Of a stretch of 64,000 nt of DNA, positions 8,228 to 17,099 are shown one piece after another (the first letter of the stretch is position 1; the number at the start of each line of letters is the position of its first letter). The notes under the pieces were generated by a model. The model searched no databases. It was not told the DNA's origin and saw only the letters and a list, made by a program, of their open reading frames with translations. The position numbers and the translations under genes were made by a program. The DNA comes from Deferribacteraceae bacterium UBA6793 (lineage in GTDB: Bacteria > Chrysiogenota > Deferribacteres > Deferribacterales > Geovibrionaceae): assembly GCA_002452405.1 (NCBI GenBank), contig DKFP01000009.1:217266-281265 (forward strand), in the 5' to 3' direction.

Positions 8228-8761
8228 TTATTCGGGAAAAATTGCAAGCAATCTGCCGCGTATTGAACAAACGGATGTTTCATCCTGAAAAACGGTTGTT
8301 CTTTTGATATTTACTATTCCGTTTGCTAAACTGAACGATAGGTTTCTTGTATAGCTTCCGCCGGTATCGCTTTTCATTATGCAGTATCCGAGACTGCGCA
8401 GAAGAGACTCCGCAGCGGAAACATTTTTTACACCTATTCCGCTGGTTTCACTTTCAACGCTGAACATGGCGCTTCCGCCGAAAAGTTTCACTTCTGTTTC
8501 GCGTTTTTCCGCACCGCATCCGGACATTTTTTTGTGCATATACAGCACGGCACAGTCAACATATTTCATAGCGTCTTCTCCGCGCTTTATGGCGCCCAGA
8601 GCCGTCGGCAGAATACAGTGACTTATTATTCCGGCTTTCAGCCGCGGAACGTACATTGTTATACTGACGCATGAACCCAAAACGGTATTGATCACTGTGT
8701 GTCTGTCGCTGAAAAATATCTCACCCGGTTTAAGGTATACGCGTCCCAAACTGCAATACAT
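8228..8761 (-). CDS. cheD: Chemoreceptor glutamine deamidase CheD
   Basis: A 177-residue CheD, which converts chosen glutamines of chemoreceptors to glutamate. The catalytic cysteine lies in TVLGSCVSITMY (about residue 30) and the histidine in IISHCILP (about residue 48); the later segment EVKLFGGSAMF is also typical. It is the last gene of the che operon, starting 1 bp after the cheR stop, with AAGG upstream. CheD often works with CheC; no cheC or cheB follows here, and the next gene downstream is the unrelated lipoprotein. Confidence 0.88.
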   Translation of the reverse strand: MYCSLGRVYLKPGEIFFSDRHTVINTVLGSCVSITMYVPRLKAGIISHCILPTALGAIKRGEDAMKYVDCAVLYMHKKMSGCGAEKRETEVKLFGGSAMFSVESETSGIGVKNVSAAESLLRSLGYCIMKSDTGGSYTRNLSFSLANGIVNIKRTTVFQDETSVCSIRGRLLAIFPE

Positions 8762-8762
8762 A

Positions 8763-9626
8763 TTATATCCTTCTGAGAATTGTCGGTGCGGTTGGTCTGG
8801 CGGCTATCTTCATGCCGTGCACCGATTCTGAATGTCCGAGGAAAACGTAGCCGCCCTCCGCAGTTGAAGCGCATATTTTATTTATGATGCTCTCCTGCGT
8901 CTGTTGATCGAAATAAATAATTACATTGCGGCAGAATGACACATCCATCTGAACCGGAAGCCTGTAGAAACCGTCCATGAGGTTCAGTCTGAAAAACGAG
9001 ACTTTTTCACGCAATTCCGGTCTGATACGGACCAGTGTGTTGTCGGTCTTTGAGCGCATGAGATATTTCTTTTTAAAATCCGCAGGTATCGCCGCCGCCT
9101 TATCTATTCTGTATATGCCGTTAACAGCCCTTTCCAGCACCGTACAGTTTATGTCACTGGCATAAACCCGGAAATTACCGCTCACTCCGAAATACTCCGC
9201 AAGCACCATGGCGAGTGTATAGGGTTCTTCCCCTGTTGAACAGGCGCTGCTCCAAACGTTCAGGCATCTTTTCGTTCCCGCGCCTTCATCCGTGAATGAC
9301 GGAAGCAGTTTTTCCGTTAGATAGGTAAAATGGTTAGGCTCACGAAAGAAATCTGTCTTGTTGGTGGTGATGGCATCTATGAGCCTCAGTTTTTCATCGT
9401 CTCCTGCCGGATTGGAGTCGCTGAACACCATTGACAGATATTCTGTATATGAGCCTAAGCCAAGCGTTTTCAACCTTTTGCGGAGTCTCCCCTCCACCAT
9501 ATTCTTTTTGGTGACGGGGAGTTTTATCCCGCAATTATCATGTATGAACACCTGTATTCTGGCGAACTCATCGGGTGCAAGTTTCTGCCCGTAGATATCT
9601 GCATCAGAATAAACAGTTGTATCCAT
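8763..9626 (-). CDS. cheR: Chemoreceptor methyltransferase CheR
   Basis: A 287-residue S-adenosylmethionine-dependent methyltransferase that methylates glutamates of chemoreceptors. The N-terminal helical domain (about 20-85) is followed by the catalytic domain with NKTDFFREPNHF, the SAM-binding segment WSSACSTGEEPYTLAM and FCRNVIIYFD. It sits between cheW and cheD with spacings of 6 and 1 bp. Both receptors in this operon could be substrates, and the one at 10154 ends in a pentapeptide like the docking peptide used by some CheR proteins. No matching methylesterase cheB is in the window. Confidence 0.92.
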   Translation of the reverse strand: MDTTVYSDADIYGQKLAPDEFARIQVFIHDNCGIKLPVTKKNMVEGRLRKRLKTLGLGSYTEYLSMVFSDSNPAGDDEKLRLIDAITTNKTDFFREPNHFTYLTEKLLPSFTDEGAGTKRCLNVWSSACSTGEEPYTLAMVLAEYFGVSGNFRVYASDINCTVLERAVNGIYRIDKAAAIPADFKKKYLMRSKTDNTLVRIRPELREKVSFFRLNLMDGFYRLPVQMDVSFCRNVIIYFDQQTQESIINKICASTAEGGYVFLGHSESVHGMKIAARPTAPTILRRI

Positions 9627-9632
9627 ATTTTC

Positions 9633-10142
9633 CTATTGTCCCGCTGCGGTTTCTGCCGCCGCTCCCGTACATGCGCCTATCTCCGTCATGGAGAAGACTG
9701 CGTTAACATCCAGAATTATCACGAAACCGTTATCTCTTTTCGCCATTCCGGCTATGAAGTCTGTGTTCAGATGCGTGCCAATCCTCGGCGCATCCTCGAT
9801 GGTTTCGTGTTCGAACTCCACAACCTCCTGAACGGAATCGGCAAGAGCGCCGAGAACCGTCGATTCGTCATCTATCACCACCTCAACAATGATGATACAG
9901 GTGTTTACCGTTCTTTCCGTATCGCCGAGCCGGAATTTCTTTTTCAGATCCACCACCGGAACTACATTCCCCCGCAGATTTATCACACCGACCATAAAGT
10001 CGGGAGTGTGGGGAACTTTTGTGACGCTGGAAAAATCCAGCACCTCACGGACAGACATAATGTCCACCCCGTATACCTCTTCCGCCAGTTTAAAGGTGAG
10101 CACCTGACTGATATCGGTGCCTCCTGTGACTTTTTCGTCCAT
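9633..10142 (-). CDS. cheW: Chemotaxis coupling protein CheW
   Basis: A 169-residue SH3-like adaptor that links chemoreceptors to the CheA kinase. It has the CheW fold segments LTFKLAEEVYGVDIMSVREVL, PDFMVGVINLRGNVVPVVDL (the receptor-contact region) and DSVQEVVEF. It lies directly after the receptor gene at 10154-12037 with an 11-bp gap, so receptor and coupler are made together. Length and motifs are ordinary. Confidence 0.92.
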   Translation of the reverse strand: MDEKVTGGTDISQVLTFKLAEEVYGVDIMSVREVLDFSSVTKVPHTPDFMVGVINLRGNVVPVVDLKKKFRLGDTERTVNTCIIIVEVVIDDESTVLGALADSVQEVVEFEHETIEDAPRIGTHLNTDFIAGMAKRDNGFVIILDVNAVFSMTEIGACTGAAAETAAGQ

Positions 10143-10153
10143 TATTCACCGCC

Positions 10154-12037
10154 TCAGAAACTTTCGAAATCGGCATCAATGCGGTCTTTTTTGCCGTCTG
10201 TCATATCAAGGGATATGCCCTCAGTCTCTTTCCCGTTCTTTTTATGGGTGGGGAAAACCGGCTTGTCAAAATGCGGCGCATGTGCCACAGAGGTCTTTTT
10301 GACAGCTTTTGCAGGTGCGTGCCTGACTGTTCCGTCGGATTTCATTTTAAAGAAGGACACAGCCTGCTGAAGCGCTTCTGACTGGCTTGAAAGTTCCTCA
10401 GCCGTCGCAGCCATCTCTTCGGATGCGCCTGCGTTCTTCTGAATTACCTGATCAAGCTGCTGAATGGCAGTGTTTATCTGTTCTCCGCCTGTGCGCATTT
10501 CATTGCTGCCTGCGGTTATCTCCTGAACAAGCTCGGAGGTCTTCTGTATATCGGGAAGTATCTGCATCAGCAGAACGCCCGCTTTCTCGGCTATGTCTAC
10601 GCTTGACGACGAAAGATCGCTTATCTCCCTTGCCGCCTCCTGACTGCGCTCCGCCAGTTTGCGCACTTCGGATGCCACAACGGCGAAACCTTTTCCGTGT
10701 TCGCCCGCTCTCGCTGCCTCAATAGCGGCGTTCAGCGCCAGAAGGTTTGTCTGTCTGGCTATCTCTTCAATGATAGATATCTTGTCGGCTATGTCTTTCA
10801 TGGCTTTCACAGTCTTCTGCACAGCCTCTCCGCCCTCTTTTGCATCGCCGGACGCTTTCAGAGCTATTTTTTCTGTTTGAAGGGCGTTGTCTGCGTTCTG
10901 GTTGATGTTGGAAGCCATCTCCTCCATAGATGCAGATGCCTCTTCGGCACTTGCCGCCTGCTCTGTTGCGCCCTGAGACATATCCTGTGCGGCGCTTGAA
11001 AGTTCGCGGCTGCCTATGGCGACGTTGTCCGCGGATACGCGCACGTCGGTGATGATGCTTTTAAGTTTGTCCACCATGTTTTTAAGAGCTTCCGCAAGCT
11101 GTCCGACCTCGTCTTTCTGATCGATGTCCAGCTTCGCATCCAGATTTCCTTCGGAAAGTTCTTTCGCAAATAAAACTCCCTTTGAGACGGGTCCTGTTAT
11201 GCCTTTGGTAATGACTATGGCGGCTATAATACCAACGACAACGGCGCCTAGAATTATGATTATTATCATAGTAGTCACCGATTTAAACGCGGCAAGCATC
11301 TCTTCGGTGCTGGCTGCGTTCTCTTTGTTCGCGGCGTCCATAGCCTCGCGTGCTGTTGTAACCATTTTATCATCAAGGGTTACCTGAGCTTTTTTGCCGT
11401 TTACCACGTCGCTGAGTCTGGCTCTGTATGAAGTGATTGATTCCTGAACGGATTTATCATCCAGATGAGAAATGTTCCTTTCCATGTCGTCAAATACGGC
11501 ATTGACCTCGGTCGCTTTATCCAGCTGATTGTTGAAATATATGTCACGCACAAGGGTACGAATAACCCAGATATCTGTGGAAGCCTTTGAATCAACATTC
11601 TGATTTTTGAGCTTCAGAAGCACTTTTTCAGCTTCAGTAGTCATGCTGTCCCAGTTTTTTTCAAGGTCTTTCTGAACGCGCACATATTCAACAAATGCGG
11701 CGTTATATTCTTCAGAACTTTTTAATATGGAATCTATAACAATATCCTGCTTATCACTCGCATAGGATTTCGTGTCGTCCACAGTTTTCTTTATTTCAGT
11801 AACTGCCTCAGAGACCTGTGCGGCTGAATTGTCGTCGTGCCGGATTATATAGTTTTTCTCCTGCTGCCTCGCATCTTTCAGAGTTCCAGCTATGGTAGCC
11901 AGTGCGTCGGAATACTTAGCGCCATCTAAAACAACATTAAGACCGTTATAGGAAACAAGCCCCACTATAATGGTGAGGGCGATGACAAGCCCGAAACCCA
12001 TCATCAGCTTCACACCGATTTTAAGATTCTTGAACAT
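10154..12037 (-). CDS. Methyl-accepting chemotaxis protein with helical periplasmic sensor and C-terminal pentapeptide
   Basis: A 627-residue transmembrane receptor. TM1 is at about 10-30 and TM2 at about 257-278; between them is a ~225-residue all-helical domain, longer than a single four-helix bundle and closer to the two-bundle HBM type that binds organic acids. A HAMP domain (about 279-332) and the signalling domain follow, with the hairpin tip EIARQTNLLALNAAIEAARAGEHG. The last five residues are DFESF, similar to the NWESF-type CheR-docking peptide. It lies inside the che operon between cheA (11 bp) and cheW, so it is probably the main receptor of this pathway. Confidence 0.9.
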   Translation of the reverse strand: MFKNLKIGVKLMMGFGLVIALTIIVGLVSYNGLNVVLDGAKYSDALATIAGTLKDARQQEKNYIIRHDDNSAAQVSEAVTEIKKTVDDTKSYASDKQDIVIDSILKSSEEYNAAFVEYVRVQKDLEKNWDSMTTEAEKVLLKLKNQNVDSKASTDIWVIRTLVRDIYFNNQLDKATEVNAVFDDMERNISHLDDKSVQESITSYRARLSDVVNGKKAQVTLDDKMVTTAREAMDAANKENAASTEEMLAAFKSVTTMIIIIILGAVVVGIIAAIVITKGITGPVSKGVLFAKELSEGNLDAKLDIDQKDEVGQLAEALKNMVDKLKSIITDVRVSADNVAIGSRELSSAAQDMSQGATEQAASAEEASASMEEMASNINQNADNALQTEKIALKASGDAKEGGEAVQKTVKAMKDIADKISIIEEIARQTNLLALNAAIEAARAGEHGKGFAVVASEVRKLAERSQEAAREISDLSSSSVDIAEKAGVLLMQILPDIQKTSELVQEITAGSNEMRTGGEQINTAIQQLDQVIQKNAGASEEMAATAEELSSQSEALQQAVSFFKMKSDGTVRHAPAKAVKKTSVAHAPHFDKPVFPTHKKNGKETEGISLDMTDGKKDRIDADFESF

Positions 12038-12048
12038 AAAACCTCCTT

Positions 12049-14109
12049 TTAACCTATATCATTGTAAATCTTCATAATATCTATGATCAGAGCCACCGAA
12101 CCGTCACCCAGAACCGATGCCCCGGATATGCAGTCGATATCCTTGAACGCTTTTCCCAGAGATTTGATCACCGTCTGGTGGTCGCCCACAACGCTGTCCA
12201 CAACAAATCCCACGCGTCTGCCGTCAACGCTTATGATGACGATCTGCTGTATCTCCGGTTCTTCGCCCTTGATATCGAAGAAACTGCGCAGGGGCACATA
12301 AGGCACCAGTTCATTGCGAACCATGATGATTCTGCGCCCCGAACCGCTTCTGTTCTCCGAACGGTTAAATTCGATGCACTCGTTGACAATGGAAAGCGGC
12401 AGTATGAAGAACTGACCGCCGATGGTCACAAGGAGTCCGTCGATTATAGCCAGCGTGAGAGGGAGTTTCAGAACGATGGTGGTTCCGGCTCCCTCCGCGC
12501 TGTTTATCTCAATCGTGCCCCGCAAAGCCTCAATATTTCTCCGCACGACATCCATTCCCACGCCCCTTCCGGAAACGCTGGAAACTGAAGCCGCCGTGGA
12601 AAAACCGGAGGCGAATATCAAATCATATATCTCTCTGTCGGAAAGTTCGGCGTTCTCGGCAACAAGCCCTTTCGCCCTTGCCTTTTCAAGCACCGCCTTC
12701 CTGTTTATTCCTCTTCCGTCGTCGGTTATCTCAATGAGCACGCTGTCCCCGGAGTGGCTCGCCTGAAGGCTTATGTGCCCCTTCGCCGGTTTTCCCGCAG
12801 CAATCCTCTCCTCCGGTTTTTCAATGCCGTGATCGATGCTGTTGCGGATAAGGTGTACCAGCGGGTCGCCCAGCTTTTCGATGACCGTTTTGTCTATTTC
12901 CGTCTCGCCGCCGAACGTGACAAGCTCAATCTCTTTGCCAAGCTCTGCGGAAAGGTCGCGAACCAGTCTTTTGAACCTGTTGAAAGTTGAGCCTATCTCA
13001 AGCATCCGTATGCTCATTGTGTTGTCGCGCAGTTCCCAGACGAGGCGCTCCACCTCTTCGGCAACTTTAAGCATGTCCTGGTCGTTCTTCTGAGAAGCTA
13101 CCTGACTCAGCCGCGCCTGCACAGTTACAAGCTCGCCCACAAGATCAACAAGTGAATCCAGTCTCTCCGAAGGAACCCTTATGGACGAAGCTGCGGCGTC
13201 CGAGGCAAGGGTCTTCTTTTCATTGACGGTCTTCACATGCGCCTGTTCCATCAGCGCCGCTTCCACAGCCCCTTCTGAAACGATGCCCTTTTCAACCATT
13301 ATCTCTCCGAGACGCTTCTTCTCGTTCAGAACTTCGCCAAGCTGCTCCTGTGAAAGACATCCGCGTTCCAGCAGTATCTCCCCCAGCTTCTTTTCACGGT
13401 CGTCGAAAGTTTCCGCCACTGCCTGTACCGTTATATCCGCGTCGTCCTCAACAAAGATGAAAACGTCACGTATATCGTTTTCCGACTTGTCGGTGGTCAG
13501 AATGACATCCCACGAAAGATAGCAACCCTCAGGCTGAATTTCGTTCAGATCAGGCACATCCTCCGTATGGACAACCACAGTTGCAGCCCCCATCTCCGCA
13601 AGCTCTTTTAAAAGCAGCGCAGGGTTCGTGCCGTTCATCATTATGTTATGGTAAGGTTTGAAAGTTATCCGGTATGTCCGCAATACCCCGTCCGCAATCT
13701 TCTCCTGCTGTTGTGGGGTCTCCGTCTGTTTCTGAATGTTCGCAGCGCGCATGAAGAAATCCGATATTTCAATCGCCGTGGGCGAATCAGCCTTCATCTC
13801 CGGATCTGACAGCATTTCGCGGATTATGTCGCACGCCTTCAGAGAATAGTCCAGCATGGGTTTTGTGACACAGATAACGTTGTTGCGCACCATGTCGTAT
13901 GCTGTCTCTATGCTGTGCACCAGCGCCGCTATATTGTCGAACCCGAACATTGAGCCGGAACCCTTTATTGTGTGCATTGCGCGAAAAACGCGGGCTATAA
14001 GCTCGGCGCTGTCCGGCACGGTCTCCAGTTCCAGAAGCGATTCCTCCAGCTCCTGAAGCAGCTCCGTTGCCTCATTAACAAACACCTGCTGATTTGAATC
14101 CATTGACAT
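12049..14109 (-). CDS. cheA: Chemotaxis histidine kinase CheA
   Basis: A 686-residue kinase that phosphorylates CheY. The Hpt domain (about 5-105) has the phospho-accepting His46 in MHTIKGSGSMFGF. A middle region (about 145-240) includes a domain of the Glu-Leu dimer type, followed at about 243-292 by two short units reading KKLGEILLERG and KRLGEIMVEKG, which resemble the N-terminal domain of type II secretion/pilus ATPases. Then come the dimerisation helices (about 305-370), the ATPase domain with HLIRNSIDHGIE, TDDGRGIN and GRGVGMDVVRRNIE, and a CheW-like C-terminus (about 560-686). It starts 3 bp after cheY. All residues needed for activity appear present. Confidence 0.93.
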   Translation of the reverse strand: MSMDSNQQVFVNEATELLQELEESLLELETVPDSAELIARVFRAMHTIKGSGSMFGFDNIAALVHSIETAYDMVRNNVICVTKPMLDYSLKACDIIREMLSDPEMKADSPTAIEISDFFMRAANIQKQTETPQQQEKIADGVLRTYRITFKPYHNIMMNGTNPALLLKELAEMGAATVVVHTEDVPDLNEIQPEGCYLSWDVILTTDKSENDIRDVFIFVEDDADITVQAVAETFDDREKKLGEILLERGCLSQEQLGEVLNEKKRLGEIMVEKGIVSEGAVEAALMEQAHVKTVNEKKTLASDAAASSIRVPSERLDSLVDLVGELVTVQARLSQVASQKNDQDMLKVAEEVERLVWELRDNTMSIRMLEIGSTFNRFKRLVRDLSAELGKEIELVTFGGETEIDKTVIEKLGDPLVHLIRNSIDHGIEKPEERIAAGKPAKGHISLQASHSGDSVLIEITDDGRGINRKAVLEKARAKGLVAENAELSDREIYDLIFASGFSTAASVSSVSGRGVGMDVVRRNIEALRGTIEINSAEGAGTTIVLKLPLTLAIIDGLLVTIGGQFFILPLSIVNECIEFNRSENRSGSGRRIIMVRNELVPYVPLRSFFDIKGEEPEIQQIVIISVDGRRVGFVVDSVVGDHQTVIKSLGKAFKDIDCISGASVLGDGSVALIIDIMKIYNDIG

Positions 14110-14112
14110 GGT

Positions 14113-14478
14113 CTAACCCAGAACCTTTTTAACAACGGTCACAAGCTGTTCCGGTTTAAAGGGTTTTACAATCCATCCTGTAGCTCCTGCGGATTTGCCC
14201 TCCTGTTTTTTCGTATCCTGCGACTCTGTGGTCAGCATTATTATGGGAATGAAGCGGAACTCCGGCTTCTGCCGCAGCTCCTTTATAAGTGATATCCCGT
14301 CCATATTAGGCATATTAAGGTCGGTTACAACCATGTCGCATTTTGTTCCGGCAGTCTTTGCCAGTGCGTCCTTTCCGTCACACGCCTCAATAACGTTGTA
14401 GCCCTCTTTGTTCAGTGTAAACTTGACCATCTGGCGGATACTTGCCGAATCATCAACGGATAGAATAGTTTTAGACAT
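14113..14478 (-). CDS. cheY: Chemotaxis response regulator CheY
   Basis: A 121-residue single receiver domain. The acidic pair is in ILSVDDSAS, the phospho-acceptor aspartate in VVTDLNMPNMDG (about residue 53), the switch Thr in MLTTES and the Lys in IVKPFKP. It would carry the CheA signal to the flagellar motor. Its start overlaps the STAS gene by 8 bp and it is followed by cheA after 3 bp. Confidence 0.92.
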   Translation of the reverse strand: MSKTILSVDDSASIRQMVKFTLNKEGYNVIEACDGKDALAKTAGTKCDMVVTDLNMPNMDGISLIKELRQKPEFRFIPIIMLTTESQDTKKQEGKSAGATGWIVKPFKPEQLVTVVKKVLG

Positions 14479-14818
14479 CAGACCTCTCCTTAACCAAAGC
14501 GCAGTTGTTGTATCTGTCTATCACGCAGCCTTTAACTCTGGTGAACCCTGTGAAACAATCCATGCACAGAAGCTCGTTTTTCTTTCCCGTAACATCGAAC
14601 CGTTTGTCTTTTGTAAGCGCAGCCCTGTGGGCAGAACAGAAAAGCTGCAAAAGTGTGAGGTCGGCTTTCTCCACATCACCCACCTTTATCTCAACCGAAT
14701 CTGAAATCTGAAGAGCCTCCCTCAAAACGGAGTGAAGCTCTATCACATAACCGACTGTCAGATCACCTGAAATTTCAATAACTGTTTTGTCTTCCTCAAC
14801 TGTAGTTTCAATACTCAC
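14471..14818 (-). CDS. STAS-domain protein in the che operon
   Basis: A 115-residue STAS-like protein (anti-sigma antagonist fold). Residues 1-50 give the alternating strands and helix VIEISGDLTVGYVIELHSVL, and VGDVEKADLTLLQLFCSAHRAA is the place where phosphorylated STAS proteins have a conserved Ser/Thr; here the local sequence is D-L-T. It overlaps cheY by 8 bp and follows the first mcp by 18 bp. STAS proteins of this kind are common partners in chemosensory operons of deltaproteobacterial type, but their role is not settled. The C-terminal part has three cysteines (two in LLCMDCF). Confidence 0.7.
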   Translation of the reverse strand: MSIETTVEEDKTVIEISGDLTVGYVIELHSVLREALQISDSVEIKVGDVEKADLTLLQLFCSAHRAALTKDKRFDVTGKKNELLCMDCFTGFTRVKGCVIDRYNNCALVKERSDV

Positions 14819-14836
14819 TTTGTCTCTCCCGCTGGG

Positions 14837-16042
14837 TCAGAATAGTTCCACGTTGTCGTCTGTCAGCGAAGCCGCTTTCACTCCGGCATTTCCGGCTTTG
14901 CGCTCTGTCATGACCTTTCTTTCCGATTCCATGGTATAAAGCAGCTTCACATGCTCGCTGAGACTTTTCAGCTCAGTGCTGAAATCCATTTTTGAAACAT
15001 CACGAAGCCCTGCCGAAATCCTTCCGAGGTCATTCTTCATGATGTCCATAGGGTCTATAACATGCTCAAGCCGCTGTCTGTTTATGTCCTGATACTGCAT
15101 GGAAACGACCATGTCGTTGATGTCGGAAGCGAGATTGATGGAACTTTGCCTCAGACCCGCCATGATTTCGTTAGCGTCCAGAATTGCCCTGTCGAGAATA
15201 TTGAGCGCCGTATCAACTTCGTTGTGAGATCTGGCGGACGTATCTTTTATGGTGTTGACGTCCTCAACCGATTTGTCGTGTATGTTGTTTATCTGTCCGG
15301 CAATGTCGTCCACGGCAACCCGTATCTCATATGCAAATTTGTTGGATTTTTCCGACAGCTTGCGTATCTCGTCGGCAACAACGGCAAAACCTCTGCCGTG
15401 CTCACCGGCTCTTGCCGCTTCTATGGCTGCGTTCAACGCAAGCAGGTTGGTCTGGTCGGCGATATATTCCACGTTGGAAACTATCACCTTTATCCCCTGT
15501 ATCTCGTCTATCACCGCCGAAAGACGGCTGTTGGTCTCTCTCGCATATTCTCCGGTCTGTTCCAGCTCGCGTATCACCGAAACAAGAGCGTTGCGGCTTA
15601 TATCAACAAAATTTCCGCCGCTTTTTGCCGATGTAAAGCTGTTCAGAGCGCGTCCCGCCTCGTCTGACTGCACTGTAGCTTTGTCCGCTATGCTGCCGAA
15701 ATTCGCAGATATGATGTTGTTCGCCTCTTCGCTGTCGGCTATGACCTTTTTCATCTGTTCCTGAAAAACTGTCAGTATGGATGAATAGTCGGCAACTATG
15801 GCGCTAACGGGGATGAGATCTCTGTTTATGCTCTCAAGCTGCCCGAAAAGATTGTGTTCTCTGTCGGTCTTTACCCTCGCCAGAGCATCAGACACAACCG
15901 ATCTGAGCATGAAAGCCGTAAGCAAGAGTATCGGTATACTTGCTATGAGGCGAATGTGAATGGAATCAAGGCAAATTACCCCCGCCTGAACGAATATCAG
16001 GATGATAAGCAAGGAAAGTCTTTTTCTGTCAAACAAACTCAT
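14837..16042 (-). CDS. Methyl-accepting chemotaxis protein without a periplasmic sensor
   Basis: A 401-residue receptor. The start is taken at 16042, where GGAG lies about 10 bases upstream; the frame is open further but has no good site. Two adjacent hydrophobic stretches (about 9-24 and 28-45) form a hairpin anchor with almost no periplasmic loop, so it must sense something in the membrane or cytoplasm. There is no clear HAMP domain. The signalling tip is YIADQTNLLALNAAIEAARAGEHG (about 186-210). Near 300 comes the MQYQDINRQRLEHV segment seen in a distinct class of receptors. It ends NVELF, loosely like a CheR-docking peptide. It opens the che operon, 18 bp before the STAS gene. Confidence 0.85.
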   Translation of the reverse strand: MSLFDRKRLSLLIILIFVQAGVICLDSIHIRLIASIPILLLTAFMLRSVVSDALARVKTDREHNLFGQLESINRDLIPVSAIVADYSSILTVFQEQMKKVIADSEEANNIISANFGSIADKATVQSDEAGRALNSFTSAKSGGNFVDISRNALVSVIRELEQTGEYARETNSRLSAVIDEIQGIKVIVSNVEYIADQTNLLALNAAIEAARAGEHGRGFAVVADEIRKLSEKSNKFAYEIRVAVDDIAGQINNIHDKSVEDVNTIKDTSARSHNEVDTALNILDRAILDANEIMAGLRQSSINLASDINDMVVSMQYQDINRQRLEHVIDPMDIMKNDLGRISAGLRDVSKMDFSTELKSLSEHVKLLYTMESERKVMTERKAGNAGVKAASLTDDNVELF

Positions 16043-17099
16043 TAATAAAGCTCCGTTGGATATCTGAATGTACGGAGTTCGCGATTTCATCAATAAGCGG
16101 GCATAAACCGGAATAACAGGATATTCTAAAAACAATATTATTAAAAAAACCGATAGGAACGCCTAAAACCTGTTTCCCCTCATAACATAAAAAAATCCGT
16201 TATGAACTTACCGACAAAAACCTCCATTTCATGTCCGGATTTTTTGCAATATCAATGCCAATTCAATACACATTATTTATGAGCCTATTTGAAGAGATGC
16301 AGAAATTTTTTTTGTAAAAAGATATTACAACAGTTGTCTAATTATCAGACAATATTAAGTAAATATCTAAGTGTAAAAAATATTTACAGTTACACAGGTG
16401 CGTCTGTCAAAAATAATTCGTTGCTAATAATACAAATTTCAACTAATAAAGATTAATAACCAATAAAAATGTACGGCTGTTTTTATTCAGACGACTGTAA
16501 TTTTATGGAGCATGCGGACTATGACAGTGAAAAACATTTTTTATTCGTCACTATTTTTCAAAAAAAACAACACCTTATTTCTCAACCATTTACGCAATCA
16601 CAAAAAAACAGATGAAAACACGTTGTCAACGACAGAAAGCATATGCAGTGCATGTTCAGAACCGGACATCGACACATTATTTAAATCTGTAATATCTCTT
16701 TACACTCAGAAACCATGTGTAAATCGCGACAATACCGAACCAAGGCACAGACTGTGACTGTTTTTGTATCTGCCGAAAAAGTTAAAACTTTGCGGAAACC
16801 CTGTACACGCGGAAGTATAGACAGATATTAAGATTTATTTTTCATACCTGAACAGATGCCTTCGAATTATTGGCATATTGTTTGGTAGTACATTGTATCG
16901 CTGTTAATAAATCCGTTAGCTATTTTGACTTAATTTGACTGCGCATATGTGAAATTAAGAGAAAGTTAGTCTTATTAACCGATATATTTTTTTGCTCAGA
17001 ATACGCGGTTTTGCTGCTTAACTAAATTATAAGCGCACGCATAAATACAATACGATAAAGGGGTATGAGGAACAGTTATTTCCTCTGTCATGACTTTCA
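16043..17099. other. Long AT-rich intergenic region
   Basis: About 1.06 kb between the divergent che operon and the NtrC-type regulator. I see no convincing gene. It is strongly AT-rich and holds two small inverted repeats: CATAAC-N12-GTTATG at 16181-16204 and TTGTCT-N7-AGACAA at 16334-16352. An 81-codon frame at 16512-16757 has no family features. The region must contain promoters for both flanking units, but no clear -35/-10 or -24/-12 pair stands out. Confidence 0.6.

Noticed and set aside
16181..16204. CATAAC-N12-GTTATG as a third copy of the shared operator
   Set aside because: The arms point the other way from CGTTAT-N12-ATAACG and the flanks do not match.
16512..16757. 81-codon frame in the long gap before the NtrC-type regulator
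   Set aside because: Composition follows the AT-rich background, there is no family feature, and the ribosome site is doubtful.
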